A stretch of 64,000 nucleotides of DNA, taken from Curtobacterium sp. Leaf261 (lineage in GTDB: Bacteria; Actinomycetota; Actinomycetes; Actinomycetales; Microbacteriaceae). The stretch lies in assembly GCF_001422205.1 (NCBI RefSeq), contig NZ_LMMJ01000009.1, forward strand, positions 186,001 through 250,000. Direction: 5' to 3'. Below, one piece after another: positions 38,371 through 46,145 of this stretch (its first letter is position 1; the number at the start of each line of letters is the position of its first letter). The notes below the pieces were generated by a model. That model ran no database searches. It had not been told where the DNA came from and was given only the letters and a program-made list of their open reading frames with translations. The translations under genes and the position numbers were made by a program.

Positions 38371-38993
38371 ACGACCCCACTCGTGGACTCGTCCACGTGG
38401 CGCTCGTGGACGACCATCGACTCTTCCGAGAGGGGCTCGCGACGCTCCTCTCGACGGTCCCCACGATGCGTGTCGTCGCGCACGCCGCACGGCCGAGCGA
38501 CGTCCTGGACTCCCCCGAGGCCCGCGCGATCGACGTGCTGCTCCTGGACGTCGAGCTCGACGGTCCGCCGGCTCGCACGACGATCGCCGCCCTCCGGCGA
38601 ACCCATCCGGCGATCGCGGTCGTGATCCTCACCATGCACCGCGATGCCGTGCTCCAGCGATCACTCCTCGAAGCCGGGGCGAGGGACTTCCTGACGAAGG
38701 ACACCCCGTTCCAGGAGCTCTGCGCGCGGATCGCTGCGGCCGCAGACCCGCGGTCGTCTCCCCCGTCGCTCAGGTCCGCCCCACCGGGAGCCGCACGCAC
38801 GACACTCAGCCCGCGCGAACAAGAGGTGCTCCGGCTTGTCGCCGCGGCCCTGACGAACACCGAGATTGCGGCCGAACTGCACATCGCCCCCGGCACCGCG
38901 AAACGACACGTGTTCAACATCTTCCGGAAGCTCGACGTCTCGTCCCGGATCGCGGCCGTCGACAGCGCACGTCGCCTCGGCATCCTGCGCTGA
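38367..38993 (+). CDS. NarL/LuxR-type response regulator
   Basis: A 208-residue regulator. The receiver domain has the acidic pair VDDH, phospho-acceptor Asp in LLLDVELD and Lys in LTKDTP. The C-terminal LuxR helix-turn-helix is LSPREQEVLRLVAAALTNTE, then AAELHIAPGTAKRHVFNIFRKL. It overlaps the kinase gene by 4 nt and is its cognate partner. Two palindromic repeats follow. Confidence 0.92.
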   Translation: MNDPTRGLVHVALVDDHRLFREGLATLLSTVPTMRVVAHAARPSDVLDSPEARAIDVLLLDVELDGPPARTTIAALRRTHPAIAVVILTMHRDAVLQRSLLEAGARDFLTKDTPFQELCARIAAAADPRSSPPSLRSAPPGAARTTLSPREQEVLRLVAAALTNTEIAAELHIAPGTAKRHVFNIFRKLDVSSRIAAVDSARRLGILR

Positions 38994-39003
38994 CGCGCAC
39001 CGA

Positions 39004-39047
39004 CGGACTGGAGGGACGGTGCGGGGCCGGACCGCGCCTCCCGTCCG
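39004..39047. repeat. Palindromic repeat copy D1 (asymmetric form)
   Basis: CGGACTGGAGGGACGGTGC ... ACCGCGCCTCCCGTCCG. The arms pair with three mismatches. First of a tandem pair between the convergent response-regulator and tdk genes. Confidence 0.88.
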
Positions 39048-39069
39048 GACTGCGGAGCCGGCCACGCGA

Positions 39070-39113
39070 CGGACTTGAGGGACGGTGCGGTGCCGGACCG
39101 CGCCTCCCGTCCG
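39070..39113. repeat. Palindromic repeat copy D2 (asymmetric form)
   Basis: Same orientation as D1, starting 66 bp later and differing at a few bases (CGGACTTGAGG). Both lie in the 169-bp gap between convergent genes. Confidence 0.88.
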
Positions 39114-39162
39114 CAACGCCGTAGCGGCGCCGCAGCAGCACCGCAGCGGCGCTGCGCGCCCC

Positions 39163-39789
39163 TCAGGACCCGTCGAGGGTCCCGCCGGACTCGGTGAGGT
39201 AGCAGACCGCACAGAGCGACTCGTAGGTGACGGCGGCGCCGTCGATCGCGACCTGCGAACCGTCGAAGACGAACACGCCGTCGACCTTCCGCGCGTTGAA
39301 GACCGCCTTGCGACCGCAGCGGCAGATGGTCTTGAGCTCCTCGAGCGAGTGCGCGACCTCGAGGAGGCGTCGGCTGCCCGGGAACGCCTCCGTCCGGAAG
39401 TCCGTGCGGATGCCGTACGCGAGCACCGGGACGTCGTCGAGGACGGCGATGCGGAGGAGGTCGTCGACCTGCCGGGGTGTCAGGAACTGCGCCTCGTCGA
39501 CCAGCACGCAGCTGACACGCCGCGACATGCCGTCGAGCTCAGTACGTTCCGGATCGGTGGGAGCGGCAGCCGAGACCGCGGCACGGACGTCGTCCCCCGG
39601 GGTGAACACCAGGTCGACGTCGCGGGTGACACCGAGCCGCGAGACGATCGACCGGTCCCCCTTCGTGTCGACCGACGGCTTGGCGAGCAGGACCCGCTGG
39701 CCGCGTTCCTCGTAGTTGAAGGCGGCCTGCAGGAGCGCCGTGCTCTTGCCGCTGTTCATCGCCCCGTAGCGGAAGTACAGCTTCGCCAC
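39163..39789 (-). CDS. tdk: Thymidine kinase
   Basis: A 208-residue type II thymidine kinase for dT salvage. P-loop GAMNSGKSTALLQ, VDEAQFLTPRQVDDL, and a zinc site with ICRCGRKA and CAVC. The GTG start overlaps the last base of the response-regulator stop (TAGTG), so it is co-translated with a signalling operon to which it has no obvious functional tie. Confidence 0.94.
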   Translation of the reverse strand: MAKLYFRYGAMNSGKSTALLQAAFNYEERGQRVLLAKPSVDTKGDRSIVSRLGVTRDVDLVFTPGDDVRAAVSAAAPTDPERTELDGMSRRVSCVLVDEAQFLTPRQVDDLLRIAVLDDVPVLAYGIRTDFRTEAFPGSRRLLEVAHSLEELKTICRCGRKAVFNARKVDGVFVFDGSQVAIDGAAVTYESLCAVCYLTESGGTLDGS

Positions 39790-40628
39790 TACTGCAGGTA
39801 CCCGTCCTCGGCAGCCCGTCGGATCAGGTCGCTCTTCTTGGATGCCGGACGACCGACCTTGCCGTACTTCTCCCGCACGCGACGGAGGTAGGTCTTGGCC
39901 GTCTCGTACTGCACGTTCATCTGGGCGGCGACCTCGTTGGTCGAGAACCCGGAGACGTAGAGCCGGAGGGCTTCTTCCTCGCCGTGGCTCAACTTCGGGC
40001 GCTGGTGACCAGCCGCACCGGTCGGGAGCGGACGCCAGTCGCGCTGCGGCGCGGACTCGCGGGCGACACCCATGACCTCGCGCGCGACGTCCATCACCTC
40101 GCGCATAGGCAGCGACTTCGAGAGGAACGCGGCAGCACCGGCCTGCACGGCACGGTCGCGCGACTCGCGGGTGTCGACGCTCGAGAGCACGATCACCTTG
40201 GCTCCGGCGGCGCGACAGGTGCGGACGCGGGCCTCGATCGACACCGGCTCCTTGAGCTGGAAGTCGAGGAACACGAGGTCGGTCGGGAAGCTGTCGCTGT
40301 GCACCATCTCGACCCAGGTATGTGCCGTGAGCGCCAGGTCGAAGTCGTACGCGTTGACCGCGATCCAGCTCGACAGGCTGTCCAGGAGCACCTCGTGGTC
40401 GTCGAGGATGGCGAGGCGGACGCGGCGGGTCTGGCCGTTCGCGTCGGTCGGGCCGTTCGCGTCGGTCGTCCTGTTCGCGTCGGTCGTCCTGTTCGCGTCG
40501 GTCGGGCCGTTCTGTGCGCCGAGACTCGCCGAGGGTGTCGCCCCAGCGTCCGGCGAGATCCGACGGTCGGCGCCGGCGAACCCCGCGGGGCCACCGTTCG
40601 TCAGCCTGTTCGGGTCAGTGCTGGTCAT
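39789..40628 (-). CDS. LuxR-type response regulator with a repeat-rich N-terminus
   Basis: A 279-residue regulator. The receiver domain starts near residue 68 (RLAILDDHEVLLDSL), with phospho-acceptor Asp in LVFLDFQL. The C-terminal helix-turn-helix is GEEEALRLYVSGFSTNEVAA, then VQYETAKTYLRRVREKYGK. The first 67 residues are disordered and hold TDANRT-type hexapeptide repeats (40435-40512) and the segment GFAGADRRISPD, similar to one in the kinase of the same operon. It overlaps both neighbours. Confidence 0.9.
   Translation of the reverse strand: MTSTDPNRLTNGGPAGFAGADRRISPDAGATPSASLGAQNGPTDANRTTDANRTTDANGPTDANGQTRRVRLAILDDHEVLLDSLSSWIAVNAYDFDLALTAHTWVEMVHSDSFPTDLVFLDFQLKEPVSIEARVRTCRAAGAKVIVLSSVDTRESRDRAVQAGAAAFLSKSLPMREVMDVAREVMGVARESAPQRDWRPLPTGAAGHQRPKLSHGEEEALRLYVSGFSTNEVAAQMNVQYETAKTYLRRVREKYGKVGRPASKKSDLIRRAAEDGYLQ
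40435..40512. repeat. 18-bp tandem repeat in the response-regulator N-terminus
   Basis: About four copies of an 18-bp unit (GTCGGTCGKSCSKTTCGC type) encode TDANRT/TDANGP hexapeptides. Confidence 0.8.
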
Positions 40629-41844
40629 AAGAGAACCTTAGTGCGAGCGACGACGGACGCACCGCGACGTCGAGGTCGGGGAACGTCACCCGGAGGACGG
40701 CGAGGTAGGCGTCGAAGCTCCGGTGGATGCCGACGTCAGAGTCGGCCACGGACATCTGCACGTCGAAGCAGGTCCGGGACGGGTCCTCGGCGTGCGGCTC
40801 GACCAGCAGCCGGACCCCGGCGGGATCGACGGCCGGTGCGGCCAGCGCGGCACGCAGGAACGTCCGGACGACGGTGCGCTGATCGACGTCCATGCCGCGG
40901 ATCGCACCGTCCGGGTCCGTCACGACGGTGCGCTCCCCGCCATCCGCCAGGACCGCCTGTTCGAGCCAGGTCCGGTCGGCGTCGGCGACCATCACCCGAC
41001 GGATCCCGTCCGAGATCTGCCTCGCGCGCTCGCGGTCAGCGTCACCGATCGACTCGCGCGTCCGGAGCTCCTCGAAGAACGGGGCGACGTCGCGGGTGAG
41101 GATCGTCACCCGGTCCTGCTGCACGCTCCGCGCGATGCCGTCGCGGTCCGCGCGCTCGACCGAGTACGACCCGGCGCGGATCTGCACCCGTTCGGCGAGG
41201 CGGACGAACGTCGCGGCGTACACGGTCGCGGCGGTGGTGAGCACCACGGTGGGCGCGCTCGCGAGCAGCACGACGACCGCCACGGGGACCGACGTCGGGA
41301 AGGCGGCGGCGGCGATGCCCCAGACGACACCGTTCACGACGGCGAACGCGATCCCGGCGAGCAGCACCTCGCGCCACGGTCGGTACGGGCCGAGCACGAG
41401 TACCCCCACGGCCGTGACCAGCGCCATGAAGTCGTTCTGGGCATTCGTGTCCGGGCCCCACTGCGCGGCGACGCTCGTGACGGTCGCGAGTCCGAGGAGC
41501 ACGACGAACGACACGGCTGCAGGGCGCGAGAAGGGCGCACGGAACGGGCTCGTGCTGAACGCCACGACCCCCGCGGCGGCGGCCACGAGGAGCACCGTCA
41601 TGGCACTCATCGTCGGGCTCCCACCCACGTCGCGCGAGAACACCGACACGAGGATCGCCCAGAGCACCGAGCCGAAGACCGCGAGGGCCACCAGGGACCG
41701 AACACCCTGCGCGCCGAGCGGGTCGTACTGCTGTGCGGCGCGCTGTGGCGTCCGCCGCGCGCCGCGCTGTGCTGTGCCGGGCCCGGTGTCGAACCGCCGT
41801 GCGCCCGGACGGTCCGGACCGCCTCGTCGAGGGGCTGCGCTCAC
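40615..41844 (-). CDS. Membrane kinase-like protein lacking ATPase motifs
   Basis: A 409-residue protein, second in a kinase - this protein - response regulator operon. After a basic 45-residue start come about six membrane helices (about 48-215), then a cytosolic part laid out like a kinase transmitter: a helical segment (about 220-290) and a region (about 300-400) with QRTVVRTFLRAAL where an N-box would be. No phospho-histidine box and no DxGxG glycine motif are found, so it is probably a catalytically dead partner of the upstream kinase. The GTG start overlaps the kinase stop (GTGA), and its end overlaps the regulator. Confidence 0.72.
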   Translation of the reverse strand: MSAAPRRGGPDRPGARRFDTGPGTAQRGARRTPQRAAQQYDPLGAQGVRSLVALAVFGSVLWAILVSVFSRDVGGSPTMSAMTVLLVAAAAGVVAFSTSPFRAPFSRPAAVSFVVLLGLATVTSVAAQWGPDTNAQNDFMALVTAVGVLVLGPYRPWREVLLAGIAFAVVNGVVWGIAAAAFPTSVPVAVVVLLASAPTVVLTTAATVYAATFVRLAERVQIRAGSYSVERADRDGIARSVQQDRVTILTRDVAPFFEELRTRESIGDADRERARQISDGIRRVMVADADRTWLEQAVLADGGERTVVTDPDGAIRGMDVDQRTVVRTFLRAALAAPAVDPAGVRLLVEPHAEDPSRTCFDVQMSVADSDVGIHRSFDAYLAVLRVTFPDLDVAVRPSSLALRFSYDQH

Positions 41845-43124
41845 GACGCCCGCTCCAGGCGGCCGACCTCCGGCACGTCGGCCGGTGTCGTCGGGAACGG
41901 CACGGTCATCATCACGCTCGTCCCCGTGCCGGGCGAGGACCACACCTGGACGCTGCCGCCGACACGCTCGACGCGCTGGCGGACCGAGTTCTTGAGTCCG
42001 AGACGGTCCGCGGCGGTGGCGGACTCCTCGAACCCGCGGCCGTCGTCGACCACCATGACGGTGCACGTCGATTCGTCGTCGAAGACACTCACCTCGGCGC
42101 AGTCCGTCTCGGCGTGCTTCTGCACGTTCGCCAGGCACTGCGCCACTGCCCGTGCGAGTGCCGTGCCCGTCTCCGGGTCGAGCCGCGCGATCGCCGACGT
42201 GTTCCCGGTCAGATCGACGTCGAACTCGGCCGATCGTGCCGCCTCCACCACCGCCGTCAGTGCATCGCCGCCGCATGATGCAGCCGCGGGACCGTCCGGG
42301 ATCGAACGGTCGGCACCGGCGAAGCCGGCCCCCGTGGACGAACCGCGTGGGCTGGTGTCGGCACCCGGGACGAGCCATTCGCGGCTGACGAGCATCGACA
42401 CGTCGGCGTCGACGGCGCGCGCCAGGTGGTCGTCCATCGGGCCGGACGGTGCGACCGCGATCGCGTTCAGGTGGTTGAGCACGGTGTCATGCAGGATCGC
42501 TGCTGCCTCGAGTTCCATCCGCTGGCGGTACGCGGCGACGTGCTCTTCACGGGCAGACCGGAGGAACTCGGGCTGGATGCGTTGCAGCCGTGCCGTGACC
42601 CGGGTACCGAATCCCACGATCCCGATCACGAGCACCATCGTGAGCCAGGCGAGCACGGCAGGCTCGACCCGGCCTCCGACGAGCTCCGCACCGATCACGG
42701 TGGCCACTCGACCGACCGCGAACCCGACGACCGACCACGCGATCACCCTGCCCGGCCGGGCCCCGGCGCCGCCGACGAGCACGAGCGGGATGATCGCGAG
42801 GGACACCAGGTAGGACACGACGTAGTCGGCGTCCCCGAGCTGGGATTCGACGACCGCCGCGAACCACACGGCAGACACGCCCCCGACGAGCAGGAACGCC
42901 GCCGCCGAACGCCAGGTGCCGAACCGGGCGTGCACGCCCATCATGACGGCAGTCGGCACGAGCGCGAGCAGGCCGGGAACGACGTGCACCGACGGCATGG
43001 CCAGGCCGTAGACGACCAGGAGGCCGGCGGAGACCGCGAGCGAGGCCACCGCAGCAGCGTGGAAGGAGCGGATCAGCGACCACGCGTTCACCCGCGGCGC
43101 GAGATGCGTGGGAATGCCGAGCAC
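41841..43124 (-). CDS. Membrane histidine kinase
   Basis: A 427-residue sensor kinase. Five or six membrane helices (about 15-175) precede the transmitter. The phosphoacceptor is probably the His in AAAILHDTVLNHLNAI; the ATPase has ALARAVAQCLANVQKHAET (N-box), VVDDGRGFEE (G1) and SSPGTGTSVMMTVPF (G2). A disordered loop (about 258-285) contains GFAGADRSIPDG, akin to a segment in the cognate regulator. GTG 43124 is chosen for GGAAGG upstream. It leads an operon ending in tdk. TTCGGGGTACA lies 64 bp upstream. Confidence 0.87.
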   Translation of the reverse strand: MLGIPTHLAPRVNAWSLIRSFHAAAVASLAVSAGLLVVYGLAMPSVHVVPGLLALVPTAVMMGVHARFGTWRSAAAFLLVGGVSAVWFAAVVESQLGDADYVVSYLVSLAIIPLVLVGGAGARPGRVIAWSVVGFAVGRVATVIGAELVGGRVEPAVLAWLTMVLVIGIVGFGTRVTARLQRIQPEFLRSAREEHVAAYRQRMELEAAAILHDTVLNHLNAIAVAPSGPMDDHLARAVDADVSMLVSREWLVPGADTSPRGSSTGAGFAGADRSIPDGPAAASCGGDALTAVVEAARSAEFDVDLTGNTSAIARLDPETGTALARAVAQCLANVQKHAETDCAEVSVFDDESTCTVMVVDDGRGFEESATAADRLGLKNSVRQRVERVGGSVQVWSSPGTGTSVMMTVPFPTTPADVPEVGRLERAS

Positions 43125-43187
43125 CTGGACCGCCCTTCCGCGAAACTCGCAACGACGTCCGCCATTCAACCACCGCGACACTGAACG

Positions 43188-43198
43188 TGTACCCCGAA
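43188..43198 (-). promoter_or_regulatory. Sequence shared with the tad operon upstream region
   Basis: TTCGGGGTACA (minus strand) is identical to 29354-29364. It precedes the kinase gene; GGGGTACACG may include a -10. Confidence 0.35.
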
Positions 43199-43303
43199 GC
43201 CCGCTTCGATGCGGTGCCGAGACGACCTCGGCGGGCGCATCTCGTCCTGGTTGTCCCCCGAATCCGGTTCGAAGCACCGCCTGAGGCTCACCACGGCAGT
43301 ACG

Positions 43304-44446
43304 TCAGAAGAGCGGTGCCAGGAGCGGCTCCTTCTCTGCCGTGGGCGCCGCGGGCATGCGACGCGCCGTCCGGAGCGGGTCGGCACGCTGCAGCGGCGAC
43401 GCGGTCCCCGGGATCGCACCCTCGCGCCCCGCGATGCGTCCCTGTGCCACCGCACCGTCACCGCGGAAGCCCATCGATCCGGTGGCGGGATCGACCCGAC
43501 CGATCTCGAGCCGGTGCTCGCGCAGGATCGGGGCGATGCGGTCCGCGAGCCACCGCCGGTAGTCCTTCGGGGCGTAGGCGTTGTCGAGGTACATCTGTCG
43601 GTAGCGGGGCACGAGATCGGGGTTCGTCCGACCGAGCCACTCCATGAACCACGGCTTCACCCCGGGCCGCAGGTGCAGCGCCGAGTACATCACGCTCGTC
43701 GCCCCGGCGGCGGCCGACTGCTCGATCGCGCGCGTCAGGTGGGCTCGGGTGTCCGTGATGTACGGCACGATCGGCATGAGGAACACCGAGCAGTCGAGCC
43801 CGGCGTCGCGGACAGCCCTGACCGTGGCCAGTCGCGCTGCGGTGGTCGGGGTCCCCGGTTCGACGGACTGCTGCAGCGCGTCGTCATACACCGCGATCGA
43901 CATCGCCAGGTCGACCGGCACCCGTTCCGCGGCCGATGCGAGCAGGGGGATGTCCCGCCGGAGCAGCGTGCCCTTGGTCAGGATGCTGAACGGGGTGCCC
44001 GAGTCCGCCAACGCCTCGATGATGCCCGGCATGAGGCGGTACCTGCCCTCGGCCCGTTGGTAGGGATCGGTGTTCGTGCCGAGCGCCACCGGGTGTCGGT
44101 CCCAGCCGGGCCTCGCGAGTTCGCGCCGCAGCACGTCCGCCACGTTGGTCTTCACGACGATCTGCTGGTCGAAGTCCGCGCCGGCGTCGAACTCGAGGTA
44201 CGTGTGCGTCGGCCGCGCGAAGCAGTACACGCACGCATGACTGCAGCCCCGGTACGGGTTGATCGTCACCCCGTAGAGGTCGTTCGCCGCCCCGACCCGG
44301 TTGAGCGCCGACTTCGCGAGGACCTCGTGGAACGTGACCCCGGCGAACTCCGGGGTCGTGACGCTCCGCACGAACCCCGCGTTCGACGACAACCCGGGCA
44401 GCATGGCGTCGTCGTCGGCATCGAGTGCCTGCTTGTTCCATCGCAT
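43304..44446 (-). CDS. Radical SAM protein of the Rv2578c family, SOS-controlled
   Basis: A 380-residue radical SAM protein. The iron-sulfur motif is in NPYRGCSHACVYCFARP (CxxxCxxC). Further conserved stretches are LGTNTDPYQRAEGRYRL and ILTKGTLLRRD. It resembles M. tuberculosis Rv2578c and, more distantly, spore photoproduct lyase-like proteins; its biochemical role is unsettled. A perfect LexA box lies in the promoter, matching the DNA-damage control reported for Rv2578c, so a damage-response role is likely. ATG 44446 is 6 nt after a -10 element, implying a leaderless mRNA. The C-terminal 40 residues are variable. Confidence 0.9.
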   Translation of the reverse strand: MRWNKQALDADDDAMLPGLSSNAGFVRSVTTPEFAGVTFHEVLAKSALNRVGAANDLYGVTINPYRGCSHACVYCFARPTHTYLEFDAGADFDQQIVVKTNVADVLRRELARPGWDRHPVALGTNTDPYQRAEGRYRLMPGIIEALADSGTPFSILTKGTLLRRDIPLLASAAERVPVDLAMSIAVYDDALQQSVEPGTPTTAARLATVRAVRDAGLDCSVFLMPIVPYITDTRAHLTRAIEQSAAAGATSVMYSALHLRPGVKPWFMEWLGRTNPDLVPRYRQMYLDNAYAPKDYRRWLADRIAPILREHRLEIGRVDPATGSMGFRGDGAVAQGRIAGREGAIPGTASPLQRADPLRTARRMPAAPTAEKEPLLAPLF

Positions 44447-44452
44447 GAGCCC

Positions 44453-44481
44453 ATTCGAACATGTGTTCGAACGATGGTCAA
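44453..44481 (-). promoter_or_regulatory. LexA (SOS) box within a leaderless promoter
   Basis: On the minus strand TTGACC (44476-44481) and TCGAAT (44453-44458) are 17 bp apart. Between and over the -10 lies the palindrome TCGAACATGTGTTCGA (44455-44470 as read on the plus strand), a perfect match to the Gram-positive and mycobacterial SOS box (CGAAC-N4-GTTCG). Confidence 0.85.
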
Positions 44482-44516
44482 GCACCCGCGAGCCAGGTGC
44501 GCAGCCCGCGGAACGC

Positions 44517-46004
44517 TCAGTGCTGCAGGTGGAGCACTCCCGCGGTCCGCTCGAGGGTTGCGTCCGCGAGTGCCGCGTCGCCGCCGAGGTCCTTGCCGTA
44601 GGTCGGGACCATCGTCCGGATGGCCTCCGCCCACTTCGCACGGTGGTCCGGGAAGCACTTGTCGATGAGGCCGAGCATGATCGGCACGGCGGTCGATGCA
44701 CCCGGGGAGGCTCCGAGGAGACCGGCGATGGAGCCGTCGGCGCTCGTGATGACCTCGGTCCCGAACTGCAGGACCCCGCCCTTGTCGGCATCGGGCTTGA
44801 TGACCTGCACCCGCTGGCCCGCGACGATCTTGTGCCAGTCCCCCGGCTCGGCGGTCGGCATGAACTCCCGCAGCGCGTCGAACTTCTCGGTCCGGCTCGC
44901 AGCGAGCTGCCCGATGAGGTACTTGAGCAGGTCGAAGTTCGAGAGTGCGACACTCAGCATCGGCCGGATGTTGTGCAACCGGATCGATGCGAACAGGTCG
45001 AGCATCGACCCCTGCTTGAGGAACTTCGGGCTGAACCCGGCGTACGGCCCGAACATGAGCGAGGCGTCGCCGTCGACGATCCGGGTGTCGAGGTGCGGCA
45101 CGGACATGGGCGGCGCACCGACCGACGCCTTGCCGTAGACCTTCGCAGCGTGCTTGCCGACGACGTGCGGGTCGTCCGACCGGAGGAACTCGCCGGAGAC
45201 CGGAAAGCCCCCGAACCCGCGGATCTCGGGGATGCCGGTCTTCTGGAGCAGCCGCAGCGCACCACCGCCGGCACCGACGAACACGAACTTGGCCGCGATG
45301 TCGGTCACCGTCTGACCGACCTCGCTCTTGACCTTGATCCGCCAGAGCCCGTCCTCCCAGCGCCTGATGGTCTTGACGCGATTGTTCGGCATGAACTCGA
45401 CGCCCTCGGCCTGGAGGCCCTCGACGAGCTGCCGGGTGATCGACCCGAAGTCGACGTCCGAGCCCGCGGCCGAGTAGGTCGCGGCGATCGGCTGGTCCTT
45501 CTTGCGGCCGGGGATGAGCGCCGGTGCCCACTCCCGGATCTGTGCCGCGTCCTCGCTGTACTCGATGCCGGCGAACAGGGGGTGGTCCTTCATCGCCTCG
45601 TAGCGCGCACGCATGTAGGCGACGTTCTTCTCGCCCCAGACGAAGCTGATGTGCGGTGTCGGGTTGATGAACGACTCCGGTTCGGCGAGGCCACCAGTCT
45701 CGACGAGGTACGACCAGAACTGCCGCGAGACCTGGAACTGCTCGTTGACGCCGACCGCCTTGCTGATGTCGACGGTTCCGTCCGGACGCTCCGGCGTGTA
45801 GTTCAGCTCGCAGAGCGCAGAGTGTCCCGTCCCGGCGTTGTTCCACGGGTTCGACGACTCCTCGGCGACACCACCGAGCTGCTCGTAGATCCGGATGGAC
45901 CAATCGGGCTCGAGGCGGTGCAGGATCGCTGCGAGCGTCGCACTCATGACTCCGCCGCCGATCATGACGACGTCGAGGGGCTTCACTGACTTCTCTGACG
46001 GCAC
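44517..46004 (-). CDS. mqo: Malate:quinone oxidoreductase
   Basis: A 495-residue FAD enzyme oxidising malate to oxaloacetate and passing electrons to quinone, peripheral on the membrane. FAD motif DVVMIGGGVMSATLAAIL (residues 11-28), then NNAGTGHSALCELNYTP, GAGGGALRLLQ and the C-terminal GASPGASTAVPIML. Length matches bacterial Mqo. TAGGAT (46011-46016, minus) ends 6 nt before the GTG, so the transcript is probably leaderless. Confidence 0.95.
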   Translation of the reverse strand: MPSEKSVKPLDVVMIGGGVMSATLAAILHRLEPDWSIRIYEQLGGVAEESSNPWNNAGTGHSALCELNYTPERPDGTVDISKAVGVNEQFQVSRQFWSYLVETGGLAEPESFINPTPHISFVWGEKNVAYMRARYEAMKDHPLFAGIEYSEDAAQIREWAPALIPGRKKDQPIAATYSAAGSDVDFGSITRQLVEGLQAEGVEFMPNNRVKTIRRWEDGLWRIKVKSEVGQTVTDIAAKFVFVGAGGGALRLLQKTGIPEIRGFGGFPVSGEFLRSDDPHVVGKHAAKVYGKASVGAPPMSVPHLDTRIVDGDASLMFGPYAGFSPKFLKQGSMLDLFASIRLHNIRPMLSVALSNFDLLKYLIGQLAASRTEKFDALREFMPTAEPGDWHKIVAGQRVQVIKPDADKGGVLQFGTEVITSADGSIAGLLGASPGASTAVPIMLGLIDKCFPDHRAKWAEAIRTMVPTYGKDLGGDAALADATLERTAGVLHLQH

Positions 46005-46086
46005 CCCACGATCCTACAAGCGCCTGCTGGCGAGGTTCACGGCTGCCGCGCATCGCGGACTCGAATGCGGACAGGTGAGAGTCAAT

Positions 46087-46111
46087 CCGATATTCAGGAT
46101 ATTGGTAGGGT
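46087..46111 (+). promoter_or_regulatory. Promoter with AT-rich imperfect palindrome
   Basis: TAGGGT (46106-46111) is the -10. Directly upstream, 46087-46105 reads as an imperfect 19-bp palindrome (CCGATATTC A GGATATTGG) that also contains the direct repeat GATATT-N3-GATATT. It fills the space between -35 and -10 and is a good operator candidate for the surface-protein gene. Confidence 0.5.
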
Positions 46112-46145
46112 TCCGTGCACCTGTTCCTCCACCGAAAGACCCTTC

